Assembly (NCBI GenBank): GCA_023428885.1 | Contig: JAEYWQ010000190.1 | Span: 1 to 7,434, forward strand | Direction of reading: 5' to 3' | From: Bacillota bacterium | Lineage (GTDB): Bacteria > Bacillota > Clostridia > Lachnospirales > Lachnospiraceae | Length of the DNA: 7,434 nucleotides | Part shown: piece by piece, positions 1 to 6,089 of the stretch | How the letters are laid out: each line of letters begins with the position of its first letter | Position numbering within the stretch: position 1 is the stretch's first letter | Position numbers and translations under genes: made by a program | Notes under the pieces: model-generated | Told to the model about the DNA's origin: nothing | What the model saw: only the letters and a program-made list of their open reading frames with translations | Database searches by the model: none

Positions 1-383
1 ACTTAACACTTGCTTACTATAATAAAGGTGGAGTGCCAAAGAAATTAACACAGGAGGATCTAAGGGATTTCATCTCATATTCAGATAAAAACAGTTATAC
101 CATTTTACTAGCACACGTTCCAGACTATTTTGAGGATTATGTGGATTGGGGTGCTGACTTGATTTTATCTGGTCATAACCATGGTGGAATTATACGTCTT
201 GGGAAGCTTGGTGGGGTAATCTCTCCAAGATATCAATTCTTTCCAAAGTATGATGCTGGCGTTTTTAAAAAGAAAGCTTCTGTCATGTTATTATCTCGGG
301 GACTAGGGTATCATACGATACCAATTCGTCTCTTTAACCGACCAGAATTAATATGCGTCCAGATAAAAAGGAAAAAATCATAG
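1..383 (+). CDS. Metallophosphoesterase, C-terminal part (5' end outside window)
   Basis: The reading frame is open from the left edge (first full codon at position 3), so this is the C-terminal end of a longer protein. An internal GTG at 33 is not a convincing start, because the frame continues upstream of it with sensible residues (LTLAYYNKGG). The segment carries ILLAHVPDYF, whose His fits a conserved metal ligand, and then LILSGHNHGG, the GHxH block that ends the metal-binding core of calcineurin-like phosphoesterases. These enzymes hold two metal ions and hydrolyse phosphomonoesters or phosphodiesters. The substrate cannot be read from this fragment. The earlier motifs (DxH, GD, GNHE) must lie upstream. 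The tail ends in basic residues (QIKRKKS). The next gene starts 17 bases after the stop, which suggests co-transcription. The family call is firm; the exact role is unknown. Confidence 0.85.
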   Translation, partial: LTLAYYNKGGVPKKLTQEDLRDFISYSDKNSYTILLAHVPDYFEDYVDWGADLILSGHNHGGIIRLGKLGGVISPRYQFFPKYDAGVFKKKASVMLLSRGLGYHTIPIRLFNRPELICVQIKRKKS

Positions 384-400
384 GAGTAAGAAAACTTAAC

Positions 401-1021
401 ATGCGTGAAAATCTAATCTTTATGGCAGCTTCTTTGATTGCCGGAGTGCTTTGTATGATATTACATGAAGTTCCTAAAGTCATGTTTTATCGTAGATATA
501 TAAGGAAAAAATCAATTGCAGAATTAATGATAACGACTTATGGGAAGGTGAATCCAGTACATTTCATTGATCCTATAGGTCTGTTGTTTTGCATTATGTT
601 TCGTATTGGCTTTTCAAAACCAAGTTATTACAGGATGAAAGATAAGGACTTAAATTGTAAGTTAGCAATCACTGGTTTATTATCCTTGCTTGTTCAATTT
701 CTAGGATTGATATCCATATTACGATTTGGACTAGGGATGGATGTCAATCTTTCGATCCCTACTCACAGCTCATTTTTCTTCGAATTTCTCATGTATTTTT
801 TAGCGTCCTATGCTATAATATGCGTAGGTATGCTGTTAACTAATTTATTTCCATTATTATCAATGGACATGGGATGGGTACTAACGTCTCAGAGTCCTAT
901 GAAGTTCACTATACTATTAAAAAGTGATTTCCTAATTAAAATGATATGGATTTTATTAGTGATCTTGGGAATTTTACCTGAAATTTGTGTTACAATATTT
1001 CAGCTATTTATGAGTATATAG
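401..1021 (+). CDS. Site-2-protease-like (M50 family) membrane protein, probably catalytically inactive
   Basis: This is a 206-residue, very hydrophobic protein with about five membrane segments (roughly 5-22, 56-70, 88-108, 126-150, 178-203). The landmarks of small M50 intramembrane proteases are in order. A HExxH-like block appears as HEVPK (H22, E23, K26). NPVHFIDPIG (51-60) corresponds to the family's NPxxHIDPxG. FSKP (71-74) corresponds to WAKP. NLFPLLSMDMG (148-158) corresponds to NLxPxxPLDG. The first His, the Glu and the Asp (D156) are kept, but the second zinc-binding His is Lys, so normal zinc proteolysis is doubtful. I chose ATG 401 because GGAG (383-386) lies upstream, although its 14-base spacing is long. 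An alternative ATG at 353 would add 16 mostly charged residues, overlap the preceding gene by 31 bases and lacks a ribosome site. Related S2P genes often neighbour scpA in Clostridia (family knowledge, not checked here). Function unknown. Confidence 0.72.
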   Translation: MRENLIFMAASLIAGVLCMILHEVPKVMFYRRYIRKKSIAELMITTYGKVNPVHFIDPIGLLFCIMFRIGFSKPSYYRMKDKDLNCKLAITGLLSLLVQFLGLISILRFGLGMDVNLSIPTHSSFFFEFLMYFLASYAIICVGMLLTNLFPLLSMDMGWVLTSQSPMKFTILLKSDFLIKMIWILLVILGILPEICVTIFQLFMSI

Positions 1022-1036
1022 GGGTGTCAGTGCATA

Positions 1037-1065
1037 TTAGCACTGTATGCATTCTATGTTATTAT
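1037..1065 (+). promoter_or_regulatory. Possible sigma-A promoter for scpAB
   Basis: TTAGCA (1037-1042, 4/6 to TTGACA) and TATTAT (1060-1065, 5/6 to TATAAT) are separated by 17 bases in the 85-base gap before scpA. The gap also holds a small inverted repeat, CAGTGC/GCACTG (1028-1045, 6-base loop), with no following T-run. A palindrome, TTATGG-AG-CCATAA (1062-1075), overlaps the putative -10 and could be an operator. In AT-rich DNA such matches arise by chance, and scpA may instead be read from the upstream genes. Confidence 0.3.
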
Positions 1066-1106
1066 GGAGCCATAAGGCCAAATAGTAATGTTTAGGAGAA
1101 TAATCT

Positions 1107-1886
1107 ATGGGAATACCAGTAAAATTAGAGGCATTTGAAGGACCATTAGATCTTTTGCTGCATCTGATCGATAAGAATAAAATTAATATCTATGATATTC
1201 CGATTGTGGAGATCACCGAACAATATCTAGAATATATCCAGGTAATGGATGAGAAGAACCTCGATGTTATGAGTGAATTCTTAGTTATGGCTGCAACCTT
1301 ACTCCGTATTAAATCTCAGATGTTGTTACCAGTGGTAAAGACTCAAGAGGAGGAAGAAGTAGATCCACGTGCAGAATTGGTGCAACGATTGTTAGAGTAT
1401 AAGATGTATAAGTTCATTTCCTATGAATTAAAGGACAAGCAATCAGACGCAGAGTTAATGTTATTTAAGGAAAATTCTGTACCTAAGGAGATTATTAATT
1501 ATAAAGAAGAGGTGGATATCTCTGAATTATTAGGAGATTTGACTCTATCTAAGCTACATTCAATTTTTCAATCGGTTATGAAAAAACAAGTGGACAAGAT
1601 CGATCCGATTCGAAGTACCTTTGGAAAGATAGAGAAGGAAGAAATCAACCTAGCACAAAAAATCATTGATATCCAGAGGTATGGACTGGAACATCGAACG
1701 TTTAGTTTTCGTAAGTTGTTAAATTTACAATCAAGTAAGATGGAAGTAGTTGTCACATTTCTTGGCATTCTGGAGTTAATGAAGATGCAACGTATTGAAA
1801 TCTTACAAGAAGAATTGTTTCATGATATTATGATACATTATCTTGCGAATGATATCGCATCAGTGGATGAGTTTAGCATGGAATAA
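1107..1886 (+). CDS. scpA: Segregation and condensation protein A (ScpA, kleisin)
   Basis: ScpA is the kleisin subunit of the bacterial SMC-ScpAB complex. It bridges the two heads of the SMC ATPase and binds a ScpB dimer, and the complex compacts and separates newly replicated chromosomes in the cytoplasm. The 259-residue length is normal. The N-terminus shows the family signature: VKLEAFEGPLDLLLHLI, then KNKINIYDIPIVEITEQYLEYI, then the helix with FLVMAATLLRIKSQMLLP (about residues 58-75). An acidic stretch (EEEEEVDPRAELVQRLLEYK) follows, as is usual. The C-terminal winged-helix part ends with VVTFLGILELMKMQRIEI, which contacts the SMC head. ATG 1107 is preceded by AGGAG (1094-1098) at 8 bases. 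scpB follows after 61 bases on the same strand, the usual pairing. No defects seen. Confidence 0.97.
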   Translation: MGIPVKLEAFEGPLDLLLHLIDKNKINIYDIPIVEITEQYLEYIQVMDEKNLDVMSEFLVMAATLLRIKSQMLLPVVKTQEEEEVDPRAELVQRLLEYKMYKFISYELKDKQSDAELMLFKENSVPKEIINYKEEVDISELLGDLTLSKLHSIFQSVMKKQVDKIDPIRSTFGKIEKEEINLAQKIIDIQRYGLEHRTFSFRKLLNLQSSKMEVVVTFLGILELMKMQRIEILQEELFHDIMIHYLANDIASVDEFSME

Positions 1887-1947
1887 TTTGGTAAAACAAT
1901 TCAGTGGGACAATTAAGATAGAACATGAGAAAGGTTAGGCTATATCA

Positions 1948-2517
1948 ATGGAAATAAAGAAGCTAATGGCCATGATTGAAGCAATCTTATTTACCATGGG
2001 AGAAGCTGTTGAAGTAGACCGCATTGCTGCAGCTTTAGATCATGACGTAGATACAATTCGCCGTGTAATACATAACATGATGGATTTATACCAAGAAGAA
2101 GAGAGAGGAATTCAGATTATTGAGTTGAATAATTCTTTTCAACTTTGTACGAAAGCAAATATGTACGAAGCTATTGTGAAGATAGCTCACGTTCCGAAAA
2201 AGCACGTTTTGACAGATGTTTTATTAGAAACCTTATCAATTATTGCTTACAAGCAGCCAATTACGCGTCAGCAAATCGAACAAATTCGTGGTGTTAAGTG
2301 TGATCATGCTGTAAATAAGCTAGTGGAATACAATCTTGCCTGTGAAGTTGGACGCTTGGACGCTCCTGGACGCCCAATTTTATTCGGTACTACAGAAGAG
2401 TTCCTTCGTAGCTTCGGAATTGCTTCCTTAGAGGATTTACCTATCGTTAATGCAGAGAAGGTAGCAGATTTAAAAATAGAAGCGGAAGAAGAGATCCAGT
2501 TACAATTAGATATCTAA
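1948..2517 (+). CDS. scpB: Segregation and condensation protein B (ScpB)
   Basis: ScpB forms a dimer of tandem winged-helix domains that clamps the central part of ScpA and is needed for chromosome condensation and segregation. At 189 residues it has the normal length. Family blocks are visible: an N-terminal helix with IEAILFTMGEAVEVDRIA (residues 11-28), the middle YKQPITRQQIEQIRGVKCDHAVNKLVE (about 101-127), and the C-terminal GRPILFGTTEEFLRSFGI with ASLEDLPIV (about 141-167). The second ITRQQIEQIRG block is the clearest ScpB signature. The tail is acidic (IEAEEEIQLQLDI). The ribosome site before ATG 1948 is modest (AGAAAGG at 1928-1934, 13 bases away), and translation may be helped by readthrough from scpA. 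A strong intrinsic terminator starts about 40 bases after the stop and should end the scpAB transcript. Confidence 0.97.
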   Translation: MEIKKLMAMIEAILFTMGEAVEVDRIAAALDHDVDTIRRVIHNMMDLYQEEERGIQIIELNNSFQLCTKANMYEAIVKIAHVPKKHVLTDVLLETLSIIAYKQPITRQQIEQIRGVKCDHAVNKLVEYNLACEVGRLDAPGRPILFGTTEEFLRSFGIASLEDLPIVNAEKVADLKIEAEEEIQLQLDI

Positions 2518-2524
2518 GAAGTTA

Positions 2525-2662
2525 TACCAAGGGCATGGATGCCAAGGGGATAGATGATAAGGAGACGGGGGTGTTGTTACATAAGATTGTGACAACATCC
2601 CCGTCTCCTTTTTGCCATCCGTTCCTTTGCCATCCGTTCCTTTGCCATCCATTTCTTTGGCA
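2525..2662. repeat. Imperfect inverted repeat built of 15-bp units around the scpB terminator
   Basis: The terminator stem is extended outward on both sides by related sequence. The left arm has two degenerate 15-base units (2532-2546 and 2547-2561). The right arm has units at 2611-2625, 2626-2640 and 2641-2655, plus a decayed fourth at 2656-2670. The first two right-hand units are identical (TTTGCCATCCGTTCC) and the third differs at two bases. The arms pair with many G-U wobbles and a small bulge beside the core stem. Because the right arm has more units than the left, more than one pairing register is possible. Slippage duplication within the hairpin is a likely origin. A decayed short palindromic mobile element is an alternative. 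Confidence 0.7.
2559..2613 (+). terminator. Strong intrinsic terminator of scpAB
   Basis: Positions 2559-2581 pair with 2588-2610 without gaps: 23 base pairs, including two G-U wobbles (2571/2598 and 2578/2591), around a 6-base loop (2582-2587). The GC-rich core GGAGACGGGG (2561-2570) faces CCCCGTCTCC, and the stem runs straight into TTTTT (2609-2613). Its place just after the scpB stop codon makes it the end of the scpAB transcript. The stem is longer than most intrinsic terminators because it lies inside a larger inverted repeat. Confidence 0.9.
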
Positions 2663-2684
2663 CCACTTTCTCATATGGGGTTAT

Positions 2685-2765
2685 GTGGTCCGGGAGGCTG
2701 TGGAAGCTGGAGCAGATATTATTATGTTAGATAATATGAGTTATGATGAAATGAAGCAAGCATAA
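2685..2765 (+). pseudogene. nadC remnant (quinolinate phosphoribosyltransferase fragment)
   Basis: The 26 residues VVREAVEAGADII plus MLDNMSYDEMKQA match the most conserved segment of NadC (nicotinate-nucleotide pyrophosphorylase). In that family EAGADIIMLDN contributes the metal- and phosphate-binding end of a barrel strand. A complete NadC has nearly 280 residues, with this block in its C-terminal third and a further 70 or so residues after it. Here a stop (TAA 2763-2765) follows at once, and the sequence before it is hairpin and 15-base repeats rather than NadC. There is no ribosome site or start. I infer a gene fossil left by deletion or by recombination with a nearby palindromic element. 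The chance that such a motif arose randomly is small, but the match is from memory of the family, not from a search. Confidence 0.7.
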
Positions 2766-2882
2766 GAATAATAGCCTTGCCTAAAATGGCATATGTAAAC
2801 ATGGATATTTAGCAGAATTAAGACATATAAATCAATGAAACAAGGAAAAAGAAAGGGTTTTATGTAATTGACAAATGTCATT

Positions 2883-2910
2883 TTGATATGTTAAAGTTGA
2901 TTTATATAGT
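2883..2910 (+). promoter_or_regulatory. Candidate sigma-A promoter for the LRR membrane protein gene
   Basis: TTGATA (2883-2888) and TATAGT (2905-2910) each match the consensus hexamers at 5 of 6 positions and lie 16 bases apart. Transcription would start near 2917, giving a leader of about 30 bases that includes GAAGGGGG (2933-2940) six bases before ATG 2947. A perfect TTGACA at 2868-2873 has only a poor partner at 17 bases (TTAAAG), so I prefer the downstream pair. The strong terminator upstream makes an independent promoter here expected. Confidence 0.5.
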
Positions 2911-2946
2911 ATTCCAAAATATGCTATTTATAGAAGGGGGCTCTTA

Positions 2947-4845
2947 ATGTTTTGTGATCAATGTGGTTCGAAATTAGGCAATGATAATGTTAAATTTTGT
3001 CCTTACTGTGGTGCGAAGCGTAATGTTATTGAACCAATGGTAAAACAAGAAGAAATGAACAATCATGTTATAGACAATCAGGGGAGTTATAATGTTTCCT
3101 ATCAAGTGGGTATTCAAGTTGCTCAAGCAGAGAAAGCAGATGAGCCTGTATATGTAGCCCAAGCAGAGAAAGCAGATGAGCCTGTTTATGTAGCCCAAGC
3201 AGAGAAGACGGTTGAGCCAGTGTATGTTACTGAGCAAGAAAAAGCGGTTGAACCCATTCATTCAGCTGAGCCAGGAAAAATGGTTGAGCCAGTGATATCA
3301 ACAAAGCCAGAGGATTTTACTGAAGTAGATGTATCAAAAGCATTGGAAGATGAAGTTAAAGGGATTTTATTAGAAGAACCTAAGGAACAAGTAATTGAGA
3401 TTCCAGATGGCTTTATCTTAGATAGAGCAAGCGGCTGGTATTATAAGAGCAGGGGAAAACAGCTTTCTAATGGTTCCTATGTGAATGAAATCACTTGGTT
3501 TGATCCAAAAACAGCGAAAATTACAGTTGTTGATTATCCTTTATCAGAGCAACAAGTTCGTGCCATGTTGGAAAATAATGCGATGACTGCAAAGCCAAAT
3601 CAAGCACAATTTAAAACTCAAGCTTACAAGCAGACACAGGAGCAAAGTTCATATCAAGGACAATATCAAAACTCAGCTCAAGGACAATACCAAAACACAG
3701 CCCAAGGACAATATCAAAACACAGCTCAATATCAAACAGTTTCACCAGCTAAGAAAAAAAGTAAAGCTGGCTTGATTATCGGTATCGTAGTTGCTGTTTT
3801 ATTGCTAGGTTTAGGCTTTTGTATCTGGAAGTTTGAATGGTATAGTATCATCTTAGGAAAACGTGATGAAACCGTTAAAACTGTAGTGGTACCTTCAGCG
3901 ACACCAACGCCATCTCCGACACCAACTGCGACACCAACGCCAACGCAAGCACCTGTTAACCCACTTGGAACGTTGAATGAAGATTATATAGTGATAGGTG
4001 GACAGGAATTTGAAACTACAGCCAAGATACTTTATCTGGACGATATGGACTTGACGAATGAAGATATCGAACCTCTTCAATATATGAAGGACTTGAAGTT
4101 CCTTTATATTTCAGGGAATAAGATCACTAGCTTAGATGCTATTCGTGGTTTAACATCCTTGGAGACTTTGGATGCAAGTAATAACGATATCCATGATGTT
4201 AAGGCAATTTCCAATTTGACGAAATTGTCCTCATTGTATCTTGATCATACTCAGATTTCAGATTTGAGTCCATTAACAAGCTTATCTAACTTGACGACGT
4301 TAGGGATCTCGAGTACTCAAGTAAATGATTTAACGCCTTTGACATCCTTACAATGGATACAGTATCTTTATGTGGCTGAATCACCAGTGGAGGATTACTC
4401 TCCATTGACCTTATTACCTAACTTATATCTGACTGACGTAACTTATGAATCAGGTAATAATGGAATCGATCATGGAGAACTCTCTAACTTTGAATTTACA
4501 GAGGGAGATAACTTATATTTTACTCCAAAAACCAATAACTACCTAGTGATATCTTTGGTTAAAGATTCCACGCAACAGATGTTTTTGCTTAGCTATGATT
4601 CCGATGGAAACTGTGTGCAGTTGCGTATGCGAGTTGAGTTGGGGTATGAGCTAACTGCAGAAGAGGCGGAAGAATACATTGGCTATTTCGCAGAATCTGA
4701 GGGTGTTACCAATGTTAATGTAAGCGGAAGTGTCATTTATTTTGATTTCCCTGATGGAGAAGCGGCTTTGGGGTATACTAAAGAGGATGTCATAAGTCAG
4801 GTATTAGCCGAAAATGGTCAAATAATAGTGAATGTTTCTGAATAG
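2947..4845 (+). CDS. Zinc-ribbon, single-pass membrane protein with extracellular leucine-rich repeats
   Basis: This 632-residue protein has an unusual mosaic. Residues 1-25 form a zinc ribbon (Cys 3, 6, 18, 21). Residues 58-117 are five 12-residue repeats (AQAEKADEPVYV type). About 150-203 is a compact aromatic segment (PDGFILDRASGWYY, then EITWFDPKTAKITVVDYP) of unnamed type. Residues 238-261 are three GQYQNTAQ repeats. A basic patch (KKKSK) precedes a transmembrane helix (275-294), so the N-terminal half should be cytoplasmic. A Thr/Pro linker (316-339) leads to about six 22-residue leucine-rich repeats (359-498; for example NLTKLSSLYLDHTQISDLSPL), resembling internalin-type repeats. A C-terminal domain (499-632) is unrecognised. 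LRRs usually bind proteins, so a surface sensor or adhesion role is possible but inferred. ATG 2947 has a strong ribosome site. A hairpin follows the stop. Confidence 0.88.
   Translation: MFCDQCGSKLGNDNVKFCPYCGAKRNVIEPMVKQEEMNNHVIDNQGSYNVSYQVGIQVAQAEKADEPVYVAQAEKADEPVYVAQAEKTVEPVYVTEQEKAVEPIHSAEPGKMVEPVISTKPEDFTEVDVSKALEDEVKGILLEEPKEQVIEIPDGFILDRASGWYYKSRGKQLSNGSYVNEITWFDPKTAKITVVDYPLSEQQVRAMLENNAMTAKPNQAQFKTQAYKQTQEQSSYQGQYQNSAQGQYQNTAQGQYQNTAQYQTVSPAKKKSKAGLIIGIVVAVLLLGLGFCIWKFEWYSIILGKRDETVKTVVVPSATPTPSPTPTATPTPTQAPVNPLGTLNEDYIVIGGQEFETTAKILYLDDMDLTNEDIEPLQYMKDLKFLYISGNKITSLDAIRGLTSLETLDASNNDIHDVKAISNLTKLSSLYLDHTQISDLSPLTSLSNLTTLGISSTQVNDLTPLTSLQWIQYLYVAESPVEDYSPLTLLPNLYLTDVTYESGNNGIDHGELSNFEFTEGDNLYFTPKTNNYLVISLVKDSTQQMFLLSYDSDGNCVQLRMRVELGYELTAEEAEEYIGYFAESEGVTNVNVSGSVIYFDFPDGEAALGYTKEDVISQVLAENGQIIVNVSE
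3118..3297 (+). repeat. Five 36-bp in-frame tandem repeats (12 residues each)
   Basis: Units run 3118-3153, 3154-3189, 3190-3225, 3226-3261 and 3262-3297 and encode residues 58-117. The first two encode the same 12 residues (VAQAEKADEPVY) and differ only at silent positions. Later units keep EK and EP (VAQAEKTVEPVY, VTEQEKAVEPIH, SAEPGKMVEPVI). The gradient from near-identical to diverged copies points to recent duplication at the 5' end. The segment is acidic, probably disordered and on the cytoplasmic side. Confidence 0.92.
3658..3729 (+). repeat. Three 24-bp in-frame tandem repeats (GQYQNTAQ)
   Basis: Units at 3658-3681, 3682-3705 and 3706-3729 encode GQYQNSAQ, GQYQNTAQ and GQYQNTAQ (residues 238-261). 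They are flanked by partial copies (SYQ before, YQT after). The Gln/Tyr-rich stretch sits just inside the predicted membrane helix and is probably a flexible, low-complexity spacer. Confidence 0.9.
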
Positions 4846-4856
4846 AAAGATAAAAG

Positions 4857-4902
4857 ATGCTGTCGTAGAGTCATCATAGGCTGATGATTTACGGCAGCAT
4901 TT
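4857..4902 (+). terminator. Hairpin after the LRR gene, possible weak terminator
   Basis: ATGCTGTCGTA (4857-4867) pairs with TACGGCAGCAT (4890-4900) with one G-U pair. An inner TCATCA/TGATGA pairing (4871-4876 with 4882-4887) surrounds a short loop. The T-run after the stem is only three bases before an A-run, so termination toward the right may be partial, and some transcription of the next gene may come from here. The hairpin ends a few bases before the ribosome site at 4908-4913. An attenuator or an mRNA-stabilising structure is an alternative reading. Confidence 0.5.
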
Positions 4903-4907
4903 AAAAA

Positions 4908-4913
4908 AAGGAG
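4908..4913 (+). promoter_or_regulatory. Ribosome binding site supporting a GTG start at 4922
   Basis: AAGGAG lies 8 bases before GTG 4922, an optimal spacing. The next in-frame ATG (4946, residue 9) would cut into the first membrane segment and has no ribosome site at a suitable distance, so the GTG start is preferred. Confidence 0.75.
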
Positions 4914-4921
4914 AATAAAAA

Positions 4922-5989
4922 GTGCATCTAATAGTTTCAATTGTTATGTGTTTCTTCATGTTACTATATCTAGTTAGGAAATTTAAGAAAATCAGAAAGC
5001 TAACTCCGTATTTATCTAAGAAGTTATGGTTTTATATGACTTGTTTTGGAATTGCGACATTGGTGTCTTTATTCCGATCATATCTCCTTGGTCTTTTAGT
5101 TTATCTAATCCTATGTTATCTTTTCTTCGATCTGCTAGGATTTCTAGTAAAGCGAATCAATAAGGCTTGGTATGAAATTTATCTAAGGTATTATGGACAA
5201 GGGATTGGAATTATCATTGTAGCGATAGGAATTTCTGTCTTAAGTATGGCTCATGTTAAGCAGATTGATATTATAAATTATACAATTGATTTAGATAAGG
5301 AGTTTCAAGACAATGTTCGCATTATGTTAGTGACTGACCTTCATCTTGGAACTGCAACGAATGAAGATACCCTAGCTTTAATAACAAATACCGCTCATAA
5401 AGAGCAACCGGATTATCTTGTCTTAGGGGGAGATATCTTTGATGAGAGTAGCAGCGATGAGCTAATGCAAGCAGCATATGATAGCTTTTCTAAGTTAAGT
5501 CAAGAAGTACCGATTATCTATATTCTAGGGAATCATGAATACATTGCTAACCTTAAGGGGGAGGTGGTTTTAAAGATGGAGCAGGCAGGTGTTACTGTCT
5601 TAGAGGACGAGGTAATGCTTGCGAAAGAAGGCTTTTATTTTATTGGAAGAACAGATCAATATCATTCAATGAGATCTAACAAGAAGAGAGCTTCTCTTGC
5701 TGAATTATTACAAGGACTAGACTTAACTTATCCTGTAATCTGTCTAGATCATCAGCCTGTGGAGCTAGAGCAGGCGAGAGATCTGGGTATTGATATCGTT
5801 TTGTCTGGGCATACCCATGCTGGCCAGTTCTTTCCTGCCACCTTTTTTGCTCAGTTTTTCAATGAACGCTTATATGGTTTGGAGAAGGACAAGAGCTTAT
5901 ATACGGTTGTAAGTTCAGGAATTGGTGTCTGGGGAATGGCTATGAGAAATGCCAGTAATTCAGAAATTGTAATTCTAGATTTAAAGTAG
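4922..5989 (+). CDS. Membrane-anchored calcineurin-like metallophosphoesterase (YaeI/YkuE type)
   Basis: This is a complete 355-residue protein. The first 110 residues are hydrophobic, with about four membrane segments (roughly 3-19, 36-50, 54-77, 93-110). The C-terminal catalytic domain contains every motif of the two-metal phosphoesterase fold: TDLHLG (D139, H141), GGDIFD (G170-D171), GNHE (203-206), LDHQP (H277) and SGHTHAG (GHTH 296-299). Such enzymes hydrolyse phosphoesters, and some YaeI/YkuE-like members have been linked to lipid or envelope phosphate chemistry. The substrate here is unknown. The domain probably faces outward, but the topology is a prediction. The gene lies between the LRR protein and a peptidoglycan carboxypeptidase, fitting an envelope role by context only. 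Translation starts at GTG. The window's left edge carries part of another member of the same superfamily. Confidence 0.92.
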   Translation: MHLIVSIVMCFFMLLYLVRKFKKIRKLTPYLSKKLWFYMTCFGIATLVSLFRSYLLGLLVYLILCYLFFDLLGFLVKRINKAWYEIYLRYYGQGIGIIIVAIGISVLSMAHVKQIDIINYTIDLDKEFQDNVRIMLVTDLHLGTATNEDTLALITNTAHKEQPDYLVLGGDIFDESSSDELMQAAYDSFSKLSQEVPIIYILGNHEYIANLKGEVVLKMEQAGVTVLEDEVMLAKEGFYFIGRTDQYHSMRSNKKRASLAELLQGLDLTYPVICLDHQPVELEQARDLGIDIVLSGHTHAGQFFPATFFAQFFNERLYGLEKDKSLYTVVSSGIGVWGMAMRNASNSEIVILDLK

Positions 5990-6034
5990 TTATGAAAAAT
6001 TCAATGAGTACAAAAATGAGTTTTGATTGGAAAA

Positions 6035-6089
6035 CCTTAGGTATATTCTTTTCATTTGCTAATACAATGAATTAAGAAGAATCCTAAGG
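6035..6089 (+). repeat. Inverted repeat whose right arm covers the carboxypeptidase ribosome site
   Basis: CCTTAGG (6035-6041) pairs with CCTAAGG (6083-6089), ATTCTT (6045-6050) with AAGAAT (6077-6082), and TTCATT (6051-6056) with AATGAA (6066-6071), with small bulges between blocks. The right arm holds most of the ribosome site TAAGGG (6085-6090). A transcript reading through from the phosphoesterase gene could therefore fold and hide that site. A transcript starting near 6075 would lack the left arm and stay open. Confidence 0.5.
6041..6068 (+). promoter_or_regulatory. Sigma-E-like (mother-cell sporulation) promoter
   Basis: GTATATT (6041-6047) resembles the sigma-E -35 pattern (G/T, A/C, ATATT) at 6 of 7 positions. 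AATACAAT (6061-6068) resembles the -10 CATACA(A/C)T at 7 of 8. The spacing is 13 bases, within the usual range as I recall it. A start near 6075 would leave a 22-base leader with the ribosome site. The B. subtilis dacB gene near scpAB is sigma-E controlled, which supports the call. TACAAT could also serve sigma-A, but I see no good -35 for it. Confidence 0.45.

Larger units (their letters stand above)
2518..2946. other. 429-base interval between scpB and the LRR gene
   Basis: This stretch contains no intact gene. From left to right it holds a repeat-built inverted repeat with the scpAB terminator (2525-2662), a short remnant of nadC coding sequence (2685-2765), about 115 bases of AT-rich DNA in which I see nothing definite (2766-2882), and a candidate promoter with a ribosome site for the next gene. 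A 76-codon open frame (2535-2765) runs through it. It merely reads through the terminator and the 15-base repeats before entering the nadC remnant, so I do not treat it as a gene. Confidence 0.75.

Noticed and set aside
1028..1051. Terminator or riboswitch before scpA
   Set aside because: The CAGTGC/GCACTG hairpin has only six pairs, no following T-run, and competes with TGCATA/TATGCA; too weak to call.
1568..1768. Minus-strand open frame inside scpA
   Set aside because: It lies wholly within a clear scpA gene, has no family resemblance and no independent signals.
2611..2670. Possible CRISPR-like array
   Set aside because: The 15-bp units are directly adjacent with no unique spacers and form part of an inverted repeat, so they are not a CRISPR array.
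2535..2765. 76-codon open frame after scpB with a repeated CHPFL peptide
   Set aside because: It runs through the terminator stem and the 15-bp repeats, has no ribosome site, and only its last 26 codons look like protein (the nadC remnant). The CHPFL repeat is the 15-bp DNA repeat read in one frame.
2974..3261. Minus-strand open frame with repeats (ICFLCLGYI)
   Set aside because: It is the antisense image of the 36-bp repeats and zinc ribbon of the LRR protein gene.
3895..4080. Minus-strand open frame rich in Arg and Trp
   Set aside because: It is the antisense of the Thr/Pro linker codons; the composition is an artefact of that repeat.
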